Of a stretch of DNA of 64,000 nucleotides, positions 1 to 9,823 are shown piece after piece (the stretch's first letter is position 1; each line of letters opens with the position of its first letter). This DNA is from Hymenobacter cellulosilyticus (lineage in GTDB: Bacteria > Bacteroidota > Bacteroidia > Cytophagales > Hymenobacteraceae), in assembly GCF_022919215.1 (NCBI RefSeq), contig NZ_CP095046.1:1354501-1418500 (forward strand), in the 5' to 3' direction. A program made the position numbers and the translations under genes. The notes under the pieces were generated by a model, which was given only the letters and a program-made list of their open reading frames with translations, did no database searches and was not told the DNA's origin.

Positions 1-40
1 CAACTCGGGAGCAACCAACTTCGTGAAGCTCGGCAACTAG
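1..40 (+). CDS. 3' end of an unidentified gene (partial)
   Basis: One frame reads NSGATNFVKLGN and then stops at a TAG at 38-40, just before the convergent ketosynthase gene on the other strand. Only 12 codons are visible, too few for identification. The ending is plausible for a plus-strand gene whose body lies outside the window, but it could be a chance open frame. Confidence 0.3.
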   Translation, partial: NSGATNFVKLGN

Positions 41-52
41 TAGGCCGGGCTT

Positions 53-1000
53 TTAGCGCTCCAGCAACATGGCTCCGTAGGAGTAGCCGCCGCCAAACAC
101 GGTAATAATTACCCGCTCCCCAGCCTTGATCTGGTCTAGCTGCTCTGATAAGGCAATGGCCGCGCCGGCACAGCCCGTGTTGCCCAGCCGGTCGATGTTG
201 GACACGGCCCGCTCCTCGGGCAGGCCCAAGGTTTGCAGCACGTTGCGGGTAATGCGCAGGTTGGCCTGGTGCGGAATCAGCCAGTCGAGGTCGGCGGTGG
301 TCAGGCGGTTGCGTTCCAGAATCTGCTCGGTTACCCGGGCCATGTACTGGCAGGCGTGGATAAACACGTCCTTGCCGTAGGGCATGATAATTCCCTTGGC
401 TACCGGCGTCAGGGTTACGGCTTCGTTGGCTTTGCCGATGCCGCCGGCCCCGGCCGTAATCAGGTCCCGCACGAGCAGGTCGGTGGGGGCCAGGCGCTCC
501 TTGCTGATGAGCAGGGCCGAGGACCCGTCGCCCCAGAGGTGGCCGGCTACGGTGTCTTCTTCGTTGTTGTAGGCCGTGTTGTGCTCCGATACTACCACCA
601 GGGCGCGGCTGGCTTTGCCCATGGCAAAGTAGCCTTCCACAATTTCAATGGCGTTGAGCAGCGACGAGCAGGCCGACGAAATACTAACTACCGGAATGTC
701 CGTGACGCCAATGGCGCGCTGCACGGCGTGGGCCAGCGTAAAGATGGTGTCGTGGGGCGTGTAAGTAGCACCCACGATGAGGTCCACGGCGGCGGCGGGA
801 AACAGGGGAGTGTCGGCCAGCACCCGTTCGGTGGCTTCGATGGCCATGGTGTTGGTATTTTCCCCCACGGCCGCCTTGCGCCGTTCCCGAATCCCCGTCC
901 GTTCAATAATCCACTCGTGCGACAGGCCGTTCAAACGTGTGAAGTGCTCGTTGGTAATGACTTGGGCGGGCAGATAGGCCGCCACCTGATGAATGTACAC
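53..1000 (-). CDS. 3-oxoacyl-ACP synthase III family protein (FabH-like ketosynthase)
   Basis: This is a 315-residue thiolase-fold ketosynthase of the FabH type, which condenses an acyl-CoA starter with malonyl-ACP in type II fatty acid synthesis. The Cys-His-Asn triad is in place: Cys111 in SSACSS, His244 in PHQAN and Asn274 in GNTGCAG, nearly the numbering of E. coli FabH. I chose the GTG at 1000 because the product then begins VYIHQVAAYLP, the usual FabH N-terminus; the frame stays open 39 codons further upstream but that stretch looks like intergenic DNA. The gene stands alone, away from the usual plsX-fabH pair, so it may be an accessory ketosynthase acting on special starters; that is inference. 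It is divergent from the outer-membrane protein gene at 1163. Confidence 0.88.
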   Translation of the reverse strand: MYIHQVAAYLPAQVITNEHFTRLNGLSHEWIIERTGIRERRKAAVGENTNTMAIEATERVLADTPLFPAAAVDLIVGATYTPHDTIFTLAHAVQRAIGVTDIPVVSISSACSSLLNAIEIVEGYFAMGKASRALVVVSEHNTAYNNEEDTVAGHLWGDGSSALLISKERLAPTDLLVRDLITAGAGGIGKANEAVTLTPVAKGIIMPYGKDVFIHACQYMARVTEQILERNRLTTADLDWLIPHQANLRITRNVLQTLGLPEERAVSNIDRLGNTGCAGAAIALSEQLDQIKAGERVIITVFGGGYSYGAMLLER

Positions 1001-1162
1001 GGGTGGAAAAAGAAACGTAGGAAGACAGGTGAAAGAGGCCGCAAGGTACGCCAAGCAGTGCAAAAATGGACTATTTGCCGGGTAGGCGCGTACTTTGGGA
1101 AACCTCTGCGCGTTCAAACGCTTAATCGTTGGCCTGAGTTTGTAGTAGTTCCCATAAAGATT

Positions 1163-1741
1163 ATGACTTTTTCATCTGCCTTTTCGCGCTGCCTCAGCGG
1201 CGCCGTGTTGGCTGCGGCCTACCTGTTGTGTGTTCCGGCGGCGCAGGCCCAGAAATACCGGACGGCGGCGGGCTTCCGGCTGGGAGCCGGCAACTACGGC
1301 GTGACCGTGCAGCATAAAATTCTGGACAAAGTAACTCTCGAAGGCATTGGTGTGGTGGGCACCCGGGAGTTTTCGGGCACGGTGCTGGCCGAGCGGCACT
1401 TCGGCATTCTGGGGCCCAGCCTCAACTACTACCTCGGCGCCGGCGGCCACCTGGGCAACCACAAGGATGATGGCGCTTTCGGCGGCTTCGACGGCATCGT
1501 GGGGGCCGAGTACAAAGTGGCCTTTTTCCCGCTGGTGCTGTCTTTCGACTTTAAGCCCAGCGTGGAATTCAACTCGGCCGACTGGGCGCGGTTTCCTACC
1601 GCCTTTTCGGTGCGCTACGTATTCGTGAAAGAAAAGAAAACCGGCCTGTTCGACGGTATCCTGGGCGGCGACAAGGACAAGAAGAATAAGCCCCGCAAAA
1701 AGGAAAAAACGACCGAGCGCCGGGGCCTGTTCGACTTCTAA
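1163..1741 (+). CDS. Small outer-membrane beta-barrel protein
   Basis: A 192-residue protein with a Sec signal peptide (hydrophobic LAAAYLLCVPAAQAQ, cleavage after AQA). The mature part alternates short amphipathic strands and Gly-rich turns, as in porin-family or opacity-like barrels found throughout Bacteroidota. The C-terminal 35 residues are a charged Lys-rich tail (KDKKNKPRKKEK) ending in the aromatic GLFDF, so the barrel ends earlier than is typical. The ATG at 1163 is preferred because it starts directly before the signal peptide; the frame upstream overlaps the divergent gene antisense and is not credible. The substrate is unknown. Assignment as a barrel rests on pattern and size only. 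Confidence 0.75.
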   Translation: MTFSSAFSRCLSGAVLAAAYLLCVPAAQAQKYRTAAGFRLGAGNYGVTVQHKILDKVTLEGIGVVGTREFSGTVLAERHFGILGPSLNYYLGAGGHLGNHKDDGAFGGFDGIVGAEYKVAFFPLVLSFDFKPSVEFNSADWARFPTAFSVRYVFVKEKKTGLFDGILGGDKDKKNKPRKKEKTTERRGLFDF

Positions 1742-1755
1742 GCCAACCCCGGCGG

Positions 1756-2751
1756 CTACAGCAGCAGCACGCTCACGATTACTGACAGCACAATGCTGGC
1801 TGTTAGCACCACGCCGTAAGTAGTCATCATTAGCAGCACCTTGGCCAGGGTTTTCGGTACCGACTGGCCAAAATTGTTGCGCAAAGCCAGGAAGAAATAC
1901 ACCGCCGGCAGTACCATCAGGGCCAGCTCCAGCCAGTCACCGCCGCTAAACCGGCTCAGAACCAGGTTCAGAATGAACAGCACGAACACGAAGCAGTGGA
2001 AGTGGATGGAGAAGATCAGGTGGGAAAGGTAAAACTGGCGCTGGCGCAGGTATAAGCCCTTGAGCAGCAGGGCAAACAGCGGCATCAGAATGAACATCAG
2101 AATGGGCAGGTTCTTGAGCCACTTGCGTGTTATATCCTCCGGCGAAAGATTCATAGTACGCACCGTTTGGCGCAAGGCCAGCTTGCGCATAAACGTGGGC
2201 TCAACGCCCCGGCTGCGAATGGCCGAGTCAATCCGGGCTGGGGTAAGGTCCTGACTCAGCTTAAGCAGGTCGGCCTGGCTGAAGCCCATGCCCAGGATGG
2301 TGTTCATCGGACTGTCGCCGTCCAGAACGAGGATGTCGGACTGGTTGGTATTGCGGCGTACCGAATCGGCAGCCGCGCGCAGGTCAGCGTCCTTAATCAG
2401 CTCTTTGGACGGACGGGTAGAGCTGGGCGTGATGCTGAGCGACAACAGAAAAAAGAAAACGAAGCTGATAAAGATATACAGCCGGATGGGCGGCACGTAG
2501 GGCATGCGGTGCCCCTGCAAAAAACGTTTGGTCAGCTCCCCGGGCTTGAACAGTAGCAGCTTGGCCGTGCGAAATACCTTGCTGTCGAAGTGGAAGATTC
2601 CTTCCAGAAACTCCTCCGTGACGTGGCCCAGCGAAAGGCTGACTTCCTGGTTTTGCTGCCCGCACTGGGGGCAGAACTCATCGGGCTGCTCGGCTTGGAA
2701 AGAGTAGCCGCAATTGGCGCAGGCGGGTAGCTTGGAGTGCGAATGAGCCAT
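1756..2751 (-). CDS. DUF3667 membrane protein with N-terminal zinc ribbon
   Basis: A 331-residue protein. Residues 8-35 carry two CxxC pairs (CANCG and CPQCG), a zinc ribbon, followed by a conserved stretch containing FLEGIFHFDSKVFRT and the phrase KPGELTKRFLQGHRMPYVPPIRLYIF that marks the DUF3667 family. Four or so hydrophobic segments follow: one directly after RLYIF and three near the C-terminus. The function of the family is unknown; members are common in Bacteroidota. The start at 2751 (MAHSHSKLPAC) is chosen because the ribbon follows at once; in-frame ATG 2781 and GTG 2793 are alternatives. It converges on the outer-membrane protein gene with only 14 bases between stops. Confidence 0.8.
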   Translation of the reverse strand: MAHSHSKLPACANCGYSFQAEQPDEFCPQCGQQNQEVSLSLGHVTEEFLEGIFHFDSKVFRTAKLLLFKPGELTKRFLQGHRMPYVPPIRLYIFISFVFFFLLSLSITPSSTRPSKELIKDADLRAAADSVRRNTNQSDILVLDGDSPMNTILGMGFSQADLLKLSQDLTPARIDSAIRSRGVEPTFMRKLALRQTVRTMNLSPEDITRKWLKNLPILMFILMPLFALLLKGLYLRQRQFYLSHLIFSIHFHCFVFVLFILNLVLSRFSGGDWLELALMVLPAVYFFLALRNNFGQSVPKTLAKVLLMMTTYGVVLTASIVLSVIVSVLLL

Positions 2752-3139
2752 AAGCAGACAGGGCTGCACGAGCGGCAGCATATAGGTATTCACAAATAAA
2801 CAGCGCAGTTCTGGAATAGCCAGTACGGCCCGGCCTCATTTGCAAAGTATGCCCGCTGCTAGCTGCTTAAATATTGGACAGGAACCTGTTGGCTCCTGCA
2901 GTTCGCAGGATTTTAAATAATAGAATTATAATATATATAAAGGGCAATAATCCGGGATGTAAGCAGGCTGGGAAGTAGACCAACGGAAAAAATCAACACG
3001 TGAAACCAGCTATCAGGGAGCATGGAATCAATTGCTTAGGAGTTTATTTAATGCAAATAAAAATAAAAAACTTGCAAATAATTATAAAACGGTTAGCTTT
3101 GATATACCGCCTTTTTGTTGGACTATATAAAGCAAAAGT
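2752..3139. other. AT-rich intergenic region
   Basis: About 390 bases between divergent genes, with a marked AT-rich core near 2905-2950 and 3050-3090 that contrasts with the GC-rich surroundings. Apart from the promoter at 3072-3101 I see no gene, repeat or RNA fold in it. Confidence 0.7.
3072..3101 (+). promoter_or_regulatory. Bacteroidota-type promoter (TTG, 19 bp, TAGCTTTG)
   Basis: TTG at 3072-3074 and TAGCTTTG at 3094-3101, a perfect TAnnTTTG -7 box with a 19-base spacer, lie 38 bases before the ATG of the PA14 protein gene. This matches the known consensus for the primary sigma factor of the phylum. Confidence 0.7.
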
Positions 3140-6009
3140 ATGAACTTGTCGTTTACTCTTGTTTCTGCTTCTCGCTTGCTGTGCTCAGGTAGTATGTTGC
3201 TGTTGAGCTTATTGGCGAGTATTACGGGCTGGGCCCAGCCAAGTTCTTGTCCAGGTAGCGACCCAGGTGGAACGCCTGCCGGAGCGGGCCTGTACGCGGA
3301 ATACTACCGGGGCTTCTTCAACACCGATTTTTCCTTCTTTACCAACAATGCCCTTGCGCCCGTAATCACGCGCGTCGAGCCCGAAGTTAACTTCACCACC
3401 AACACCAGCTTCGGCGACCTGACTGCCGTGGCAACCGGACCCGTGAATGACCCGGACAACTTTAGTCTGCGGCTGCGCGGCAGTATTATCATTCCGGTTG
3501 CGGGCCAGTACACCTTCTTTCTGACCTCCGACGACGCTTCCTACCTGTGGTTGGACGGAGCCGCCGTGGCCCTGCCCGCCAATCCGGCCGCGGCAACCAT
3601 TGACAACGGCGGCTTCCACGCCCCGGAGGAAGTGTCCCGAACCGTGACGCTCACCGCCGGTCCGCACAGCCTGCTGATTCATTATGGGGAAGCCGATGGC
3701 GACAATACGCTGATCCTCGAGTATGCGGGGCCCGGTATTGCCCGGCAGCCGGTGCCCGCCAGTATGTTTTGCACGGCCACCCAAATGCCCCGTCCGCCCC
3801 AGTCTTTGGCGTACTTCCCGACCACGTTGCAGGCTTTTGTGGGTAGCCGGAGAACTTCCACGGCTCCCACCGTGGCCGATGGCGGCTCGGCCGTAACCTC
3901 TTACGCCCTGGTGGGCCCGGCCGTAGCGGGTATCACCATCGAGCCCACTACCGGAGTCGTTTCTATGGCCGACAATACGCCCCTGGGTACCTACAACCTG
4001 GAAGTAGCCGTGACCAATGCCCATGGTACCAGTACGTTTCGCAACGCGCTGACCGTGGACGTGATTGTGGGTACGCCGCCGGGCTGCAGCGGCCTCGACC
4101 CGGCCGGCAATAGCCCCACCTCCGGGCTGTACGCAGAGTATTTTACCGGGTATTTCAACAATTCCCCAGGCTTTTTCAGCGCCGCTCCGGGTCTGAGCCG
4201 AACGGAGCCGGTAATCGACTTTAGTGGGGAAGACAGCTTTGGCAGCCTGACCGGTGTGGCCGGCGACGGCACCGCCAATGACCCCGACGAGTTTAGCGCC
4301 CGGATGCGGGCAGTCTGCGCATTGGCACCCCGGGCCTCTACACCTTCTTTCTGACTTCCGACGACGCTTCTTACCTATGGCTGGACAATGCGGCTCTGGC
4401 TTCCCCCGTGAGTCTGACCAACGTAACCATCGACAACGGGGGCCTGCACCGGCCCGAAACCCGGGCGGCCAACGTGTATCTGACGGCGGGCCTGCACAAT
4501 ATACTGCTGCTCTACGGCGACGCTACCGGCAGCAGTACCCTGGTGCTGGAATACCAGGGGCCAGGCCTGACGCGGCAACTGGTACCCACCGGCATTCTGT
4601 GTACCGGCATTCAGCCTGAGCGGCCCGTGGCTTCCAATCTGGCCTACTCGCCCCACATGGCAGCCCGGGTAGAGGGTACCACCGGCGTATCATCGTTGCC
4701 GGAGCTGGCTTCTTCCAGCGCCATAGCGGCCTTTGTTATTGCCAACGCGCCGGCCTTGCCCGCCGGTATTACCATCAACACCGACAACGGACGCCTGGCC
4801 GTGGATGGCACCGTGCCGCTGGGAACCTACAGCGTGGATGTGGCCGTGACCAATGCCGGAGGCAACGCTACCTTCCAGGATGCCTTTGTGTTTACGGTGG
4901 CTCCGGCCCCGCCGGCCGGCTGCGCGAAAAATGCCCCGAACGGCAGTCCGCCCACGGCCGGCCTCTACGGGGAGTATTACACGGGTTATTTCGATGATGA
5001 CCCGACCTTCTTCGAAACCAACACGCCCCTGATTACGCGCCTGGAACCGGGGTTGAACTATACTACCGACGACGGCTGGGGCAACGTGCTGCCGCCGGCC
5101 GACAACACCCTGCTTGACCCGGACCACTACAGTGCCCGCTACCGGGGCAGTATCTCCCTGCCCACGGCCGGCTCGTATACTTTCTACCTGACTTCCGACG
5201 ATGCTTCTTACCTGTGGCTGGATAACGCGGCGCGCATGTCGCCCCTGCGGATCGGTCAGGCGGCCATCAACAACGGCAAGCGGCACAAGCCCACGACGGA
5301 ATCGGTAACGCTGACGCTGGCCGCTGGCCTGCACGACTTTGTGGTGCTGTTTGGGGAAGACACGGGCGCCAACCAGCTGGTACTGGAATATGAAGGCCCG
5401 GGCATCGCCCGGCAGCCGTTGCCCGGCGGCATTACCTGCAGCGCGTTCACGGGCCAGCCGCTGCCCGTGAAGCTGGTACGGTTTGAGGCTACTCCCAGCG
5501 GCAGCTATGTGAACATCGAGTGGGCTACAGCTCAGGAAGTAAACAGCCTGAAGTACGTAGTGGAACGCTCCCGCAACGGAGCGGTTTTTGAAACGGTGGA
5601 AAGCCGCCCGGCCCTGGGCAACAGCACTCAGGCCCAGACCTACCGCCTCACCGACCGAGCTCCGCTGCCGGGCCTGAGCTACTACCGCCTGCGCCAGATT
5701 GATAAAGATGGCAAAGAGTCTTTCTCGGCCGTGGTGGTGGTGCAGGTAAGCAAACCCAATGCCCTGACAGCGGCGGTGTTTCCTAACCCTAACCGGGGCA
5801 GCTTCTCGGTGCGGGTGCAGCAAATCACTGCCGAGCCGGCTCAACTCGAATTGGTGAACATGCAGGGGCAGGTGGTATATCGGCAGCAGTTGCCAGCCGC
5901 CGCCATTGCCGAATACGACCTGAAAGTGCCCGGCCTGGCAGTCGGCCTGTATCAGCTGCGACTCAGCTCGGCCACCGGCGTGGCCACGCAGAAGGTCGTA
6001 ATCGAATAA
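3140..6009 (+). CDS. Secreted triple-PA14 protein with T9SS sorting domain (frame break near 4308)
   Basis: The repaired product is about 956 residues. After a signal peptide (ending near ITGWAQ) it alternates three PA14 domains with two cadherin/He_PIG-like linkers: each PA14 copy shows YAEYY or YGEYY, then TFFLTSDDASYLWLD, then LEY.GPG. PA14 domains bind glycans or adhesion partners. A fibronectin-like segment (VNIEWATAQEVNS) and an 80-residue T9SS type A sorting domain (FPNPNRGSF ... VVIE) end the protein, so it should be exported by type IX secretion and anchored at the surface or released. The reading frame breaks in the second PA14 copy at 4307-4310: alignment with copies 1 and 3 (RYRGSI, RLRGSI) shows one G missing from a G run, giving RAV instead of RGS. 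A carbohydrate-binding adhesin role is inferred; no catalytic domain is visible. Confidence 0.85.
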
Positions 6010-6017
6010 CAACGCCG

Positions 6018-6075
6018 CTACTTACAGCAAAAAGCCGGTTCTCGTGGAGAGTAACCGGCTTTTTGCTGTAAGTAG
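6018..6075. terminator. Long hairpin terminator, probably bidirectional
   Basis: A perfect 23-base inverted repeat (6018-6040 with 6053-6075) around a 12-base loop; both arms contain an A5/T5 run (AAAAAGCCGGTT / AACCGGCTTTTT). It lies between the convergent PA14 and GIN-domain genes and can serve both strands. Confidence 0.85.
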
Positions 6076-6084
6076 CAAGTGGCA

Positions 6085-6785
6085 TTAGCCCCGCCGGACC
6101 CGCCCGCTGCCCACGGTTTTGCTGTTGATAGTGGGGTTGCCAGTCACGAACACGTTGCCCGAGCCCCGCAGGCTGGCGTCGAGGCTGCCGGTTACGTTCA
6201 AGCGGCAGTTGCCCGAGCCGCTGATGCTGACCTTGCCGCTCTCGGAGCGCAGGTCGTCGGCCTTGACCGTGCCCGAGCCGCTGATGCTAACCGAATGCGT
6301 AGGACTGGCACCGGCCGCGCTGATAGTGCCCGAACCCGAAACGGTGGAGTGCAGCTCGGTAGCCTGCAGGGTGCTAACCTCCAGCCGCCCCGAGCCGCTG
6401 ACCGCCAACTGCAGATTGCTGGCCTGGATGCTGCCGGTCCGGAGTGTGCCCGAGCCGCTTACGGCCAGACTGTTGATAGTTGGTACGGTGATGTACACCG
6501 TCATCTTGCCGAAGCTAGGATTTTTGAGTCCTGGCGTGATGCCAATCCGTAGCTTGCTGTTGCTCACAGTCGTTTCCAGGCGGCTTAGGTCTTCGGGGAG
6601 CCTTCCACTTCCACCTTCTGCGGGCTGCCTTGGGTAACAACTACCGTAGCCGAGTTGGCCAAACTGATTTCGGTAAAGGCTGCTACTTCCCGCACTTCGC
6701 GGCCGGCTGCCCGGGCTGGCACTACGTGAAACAAAATCGCAACGGCTACTAACAAGCCCGATAACAAGAGGCGAAACGTTTTCAT
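6085..6785 (-). CDS. GIN/DUF2807 adhesin-like protein (frame break near 6596)
   Basis: The repaired product is about 233 residues: a signal peptide (MKTFRLLLSGLLVAVAILF, cleavage near ARAAG) then a repetitive right-handed beta-type domain in which SGSG recurs every 20 or so residues (VSGSGTL, VSGSGRL, VSGSGTI, ISGSGTV, ISGSGNC, LRGSGNV). This is the head GIN domain (DUF2807) of Bacteroidota periplasmic or surface proteins of unknown role. The frame breaks at 6595-6598, where a C run on the coding strand is one base short; upstream reads VEVEGSP and downstream EDLSRLETT. The start at 6785 is used; ATG 6791 two codons earlier is equally possible. It converges on the PA14 gene over a shared terminator. 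Confidence 0.82.
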
Positions 6786-6932
6786 TGGCATTGATTGCTA
6801 GGTGAACTAGTAGGTATGATTGGCAAGATGCACCGAGCACGGTAGCCGTTGCCTGGGCCAGATAGGAAGCAGTCCGAGGTTTGGGAAAGGTAGCAGAGAG
6901 TTGAGGTAAAATCTCCACCTTTAGGCCCTTCC

Positions 6933-6940
6933 TATTTTTG
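6933..6940 (+). promoter_or_regulatory. -7 box TATTTTTG
   Basis: A perfect TAnnTTTG sits 13 bases before the ATG at 6954, which would give a very short leader. I see no TTG at the right distance upstream. Confidence 0.45.
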
Positions 6941-6953
6941 CTACCTGGCCACT

Positions 6954-7423
6954 ATGCACCCGCACGAAGAACTGCTACACCGTTTCTACCAAAGCTTTCA
7001 GCGCCGCGACCATGCCGCCATGGCTTCCTGTTACCACCCGAGGCCACCTTCGACGATGCTGCCTTTTCCCTCCGGGGTGCCGATATCGGGCTGATGTGGC
7101 GCATGCTTATCGAGCGGGGTAAGGATATGCAACTGACTTACAACCACCTGCAGGCTGACGAAAACGGGGGACGGGCCGTGTGGGATGCCCATTACTCTTT
7201 CTCCCAAACCAAGCGGCGCGTGCACAACCACATCAATGCCCGCTTCACCTTCAAGGACGGCAAAATCCTGAACCACCACGACCATTTCAACTTCTGGCGC
7301 TGGAGTCGGCAGGCGCTGGGACCCATCGGCTGGCTACTGGGCTGGACGCCTTTTTTGCAGCAGAAAGTGCGGAAGTCGGCCGCCGAAGGACTAGCGCAGT
7401 TCAAGGCTTCCCGCGGAGTCTAA
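6954..7423 (+). CDS. NTF2-like (SnoaL-type) protein (frame break near 7040)
   Basis: The repaired product is about 156 residues. It opens MHPHEELLHRFYQSFQRRDHAA, then SCYHPEATFDD, the alpha+beta cone pattern of the NTF2-like/SnoaL superfamily, and continues through DAHYSFSQTKRRVHN and FTFKDGKILNHHDHF to a basic C-terminal helix. Members are small-ligand-binding or isomerase-like proteins; the phylum has many of unknown role. The break lies at about 7038-7041, where HPEATF requires CCG GAG but only one G of the GG pair is present. The ATG at 6954 is chosen because it begins the conserved helix. Confidence 0.8.
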
Positions 7424-7429
7424 ATAGTT

Positions 7430-7590
7430 GTCATTGCGAGGAGGGACGACGAAGCAATCCGTCCTCTGAAATGTACTGAGTTCTCTAATGTGAAAAGCCC
7501 TGACGTTACACTACCGTCAGGGCTTTCTGGTAAAAGAGCGTTTGTCACGAGTAGAGGACGGATTGCTTCGTCGTACCTCCTCGCAATGAC
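7430..7590. repeat. Large imperfect palindrome with nested terminator
   Basis: A 38-base left arm (7430-7467, beginning GTCATTGCGAGGAGG) pairs with a right arm at 7553-7590 (ending CCTCCTCGCAATGAC) with only one or two mismatches. The GTCATTGCGAG...GAAGCAATCC unit is a dispersed intergenic repeat seen in many bacteria, including Hymenobacter and relatives. A separate terminator hairpin sits in the loop. Confidence 0.8.
7494..7530. terminator. Hairpin terminator inside the palindrome
   Basis: AAAGCCCTGACG (7494-7505) pairs perfectly with CGTCAGGGCTTT (7515-7526) around a 9-base loop. It lies between the convergent NTF2-like and M13 peptidase genes. Confidence 0.75.
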
Positions 7591-7615
7591 TGGTAAATTC
7601 GAATAGCTGGGAATT

Positions 7616-9667
7616 CTACCAGATTTTAACCCGGGCGCTGTCGGGGCGCCAGAGCTTCTGGCCTTCTTTCACCTGGAAGGCTTCGTAGAACTCGGGCACG
7701 TCGGCGAAGGGGCCATTGACGCGGTACTGGGCCGGGGAGTGCACGTCGGTGAGGATGCGCTGGGCCAGTACCTCGTTGCGCTGGTGGTTTTGCCAGCCCA
7801 GGGCATAGCCTAAGAAGTAGCGCTGGGTGGGAGTAAGGCCCCCGATTTTCTCGCCCTTCTTGTACTGCTCGGTCTTTTTGAAAGCATCGAAGGCAATGAC
7901 GATGCCGCCCAGGTCGGCAATATTCTCGCCGGCCGTGGCCTTGCCGTTGATGTGCAAGGAATCCAGCACGGTGTAGCCGTTGAACTGGCGCACGATGCCG
8001 TTGACGCGCTGCTGGAAGGCGGCGCGGTCCTTTTTGCTCCACCAGTTGCGCAGGTTGCCCTTCTCGTCGAACTGGCTGCCTTCGTCGTCGAAGCCGTGGG
8101 TGAGCTCGTGGCCGATGGTGCTGGCCCCGGCGTAGCCGTAGATGATGGCGTCGTCGGCGTTTTTATCCTCCAGGCCGGGAATGGCGAAGATGGCGGCTGG
8201 CAACACGATTTCGTTGTTGGAGGGGTTGTAGTAGGCGTTGTAGGTCTGGGGCGTCATGTCCCACTCGGTGCGGTCCACGGGCTTGCCCAGCTTGTTGATG
8301 TTATAGCGGTACTGCCACTCATTGGCCCGCATCACATTGGCCAGGTAAGAGTCGCGCTTGATTTCCAGGGTGGAATAGTCGCGCCACTTGTCGGGGTAAC
8401 CTACTTTGGGCGTAATCTTGGTGAGCTTCACCAGGGCTTTCTGCTTGGTCGAGTCGCTCATCCAGTCCAGGGCCTGAATATGCTCCCGGAAGGAGGCCAC
8501 CACGTTTTCCGTGATTTTGGCGTAGCGGGCCTTGGTTTCGGGCGTGAAGTACTCCTTCACGAACAGCTGGCCCAGGATTTCGCCCATGCCGCTTTCTTCC
8601 TCATCCAGTACCCGCTTCCAGCGGGCCCGCTGCTGCTTGCTGCCCTGCAGTACGGTGCCGTAGAAGCGGAAATGCTCGTCATCAATGGGGCGGCTGAGCT
8701 GACCGGCAAAGGCATTCACCAGGTGCCACTGCAGGTAGGCCTGCCACTGGTCGAGCGGCACCGATTTGAGCAGTTGCCCAGCTTTCTGGTAAAACTCGGG
8801 CTGCCCCACGATAACCGTGTCGGTTTTGAGCTCCATCTGGGCCAGCCAGGGTTTCCAGTCGAGGCCGGGCGTGAGTTTGCTCAGGTCGGCCACGGCGCGC
8901 TTGTTATAGTTGGCGTACGGGTCGCGCAAATCTTCCAGCTTGCGCGAGGAGCCGGCCAGCTGGGTTTCGAGCTGCATAATTTGAGCGGCGTGGCGCTGGG
9001 CCGTGACGGAATCCTGGCCGGTGAGTTGCAGCATATGGCCCACGTGGCGCACGTATTCCTTGCGGATATTGCTCGTGCGCGAGTCCTTGTTGAAGTAATA
9101 GTCGCGGTTAGGCAAGCCCAGGCCCGCCTGGTAGAGGTGCAGGGCCATTTTGTCGCTGTTCTTGGCGTCCTGCCCCACGTAGAGGCCGATGAGGGAATTG
9201 ACGCCCAGTACCTTGTGGCGAGCCACCACGCTCTGCACATCGGCCACCGACTTAATGGCGGCAATCCGGTCCAGCTCGGGCTTCAAGGGCGCAATGCCCT
9301 GCTTGTCGATGGCAGCGGAGTCGAGGCCGGTGGCCCAAAAGTCGCCGATTTTCTGCTGGCTCGTGCCGGCTGCGGCGTTGGCCTTGGCGGCTTCCTCGTT
9401 GAGGGCGCGCAGGCGGGCGTACACCTCGTTCTGCACTTCCTTGCCGATGCCCCAGGAGCTTTCCGAAGCCGGAATGGGGTGCTTTTTCAGCCAGCCGCCG
9501 TTGGCGTAGGTGAAAAAATCGTCTCCGGGGCGCACGGTGGTGTCGAGGTTGGCCTGCAATAAGTCGGGCTGGTTGGCGCCGGCTTGATTGCCGGAATTGC
9601 AGCTGGCGAGGCCGGCCGCGGCCACACCCATCAGGAGCCAATTGCGGAGCGCAGAGGCTTTATTCAT
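7616..9667 (-). CDS. M13 (neprilysin/PepO-type) zinc metallopeptidase lipoprotein
   Basis: A 683-residue M13 peptidase, full length for the family, predicted to cleave oligopeptides in the periplasm or at the outer membrane. The N-terminus is a lipoprotein signal (LLMGVAAAGLASC, lipobox LASC). The N-terminal M13 domain spans about 40-430 and the catalytic domain the rest: zinc ligands His520 and His524 in GHELTHGFDD with catalytic Glu521, third ligand Glu581 in GENIADLGG, and the substrate-binding NAYYNPSNNEIVLPAAI motif. The C-terminus ends VKIW, the usual M13 ending. It is monocistronic, on the opposite strand to its neighbours. No frame break is visible. Confidence 0.93.
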   Translation of the reverse strand: MNKASALRNWLLMGVAAAGLASCNSGNQAGANQPDLLQANLDTTVRPGDDFFTYANGGWLKKHPIPASESSWGIGKEVQNEVYARLRALNEEAAKANAAAGTSQQKIGDFWATGLDSAAIDKQGIAPLKPELDRIAAIKSVADVQSVVARHKVLGVNSLIGLYVGQDAKNSDKMALHLYQAGLGLPNRDYYFNKDSRTSNIRKEYVRHVGHMLQLTGQDSVTAQRHAAQIMQLETQLAGSSRKLEDLRDPYANYNKRAVADLSKLTPGLDWKPWLAQMELKTDTVIVGQPEFYQKAGQLLKSVPLDQWQAYLQWHLVNAFAGQLSRPIDDEHFRFYGTVLQGSKQQRARWKRVLDEEESGMGEILGQLFVKEYFTPETKARYAKITENVVASFREHIQALDWMSDSTKQKALVKLTKITPKVGYPDKWRDYSTLEIKRDSYLANVMRANEWQYRYNINKLGKPVDRTEWDMTPQTYNAYYNPSNNEIVLPAAIFAIPGLEDKNADDAIIYGYAGASTIGHELTHGFDDEGSQFDEKGNLRNWWSKKDRAAFQQRVNGIVRQFNGYTVLDSLHINGKATAGENIADLGGIVIAFDAFKKTEQYKKGEKIGGLTPTQRYFLGYALGWQNHQRNEVLAQRILTDVHSPAQYRVNGPFADVPEFYEAFQVKEGQKLWRPDSARVKIW

Positions 9668-9823
9668 AGAGCGGTAGATAAGAAAGAAGGAAGGGAAGCC
9701 GAAGGTAATATTCTGTTAGCATAATGGACTAAGCAGCTTCTCGGGAGTTGCAGATCAGCTGACTTTTCCTTTTCCTGCGGCTTCTGCGTACATGAGGCGG
9801 CTCCCAAACCGACCGTTACTGTT

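Noticed and set aside
233..1162. Long N-terminal extension of the outer-membrane protein frame upstream of 1163
   Set aside because: It runs antisense through the FabH-like gene and has the composition of a shadow frame; the signal peptide begins at 1163.
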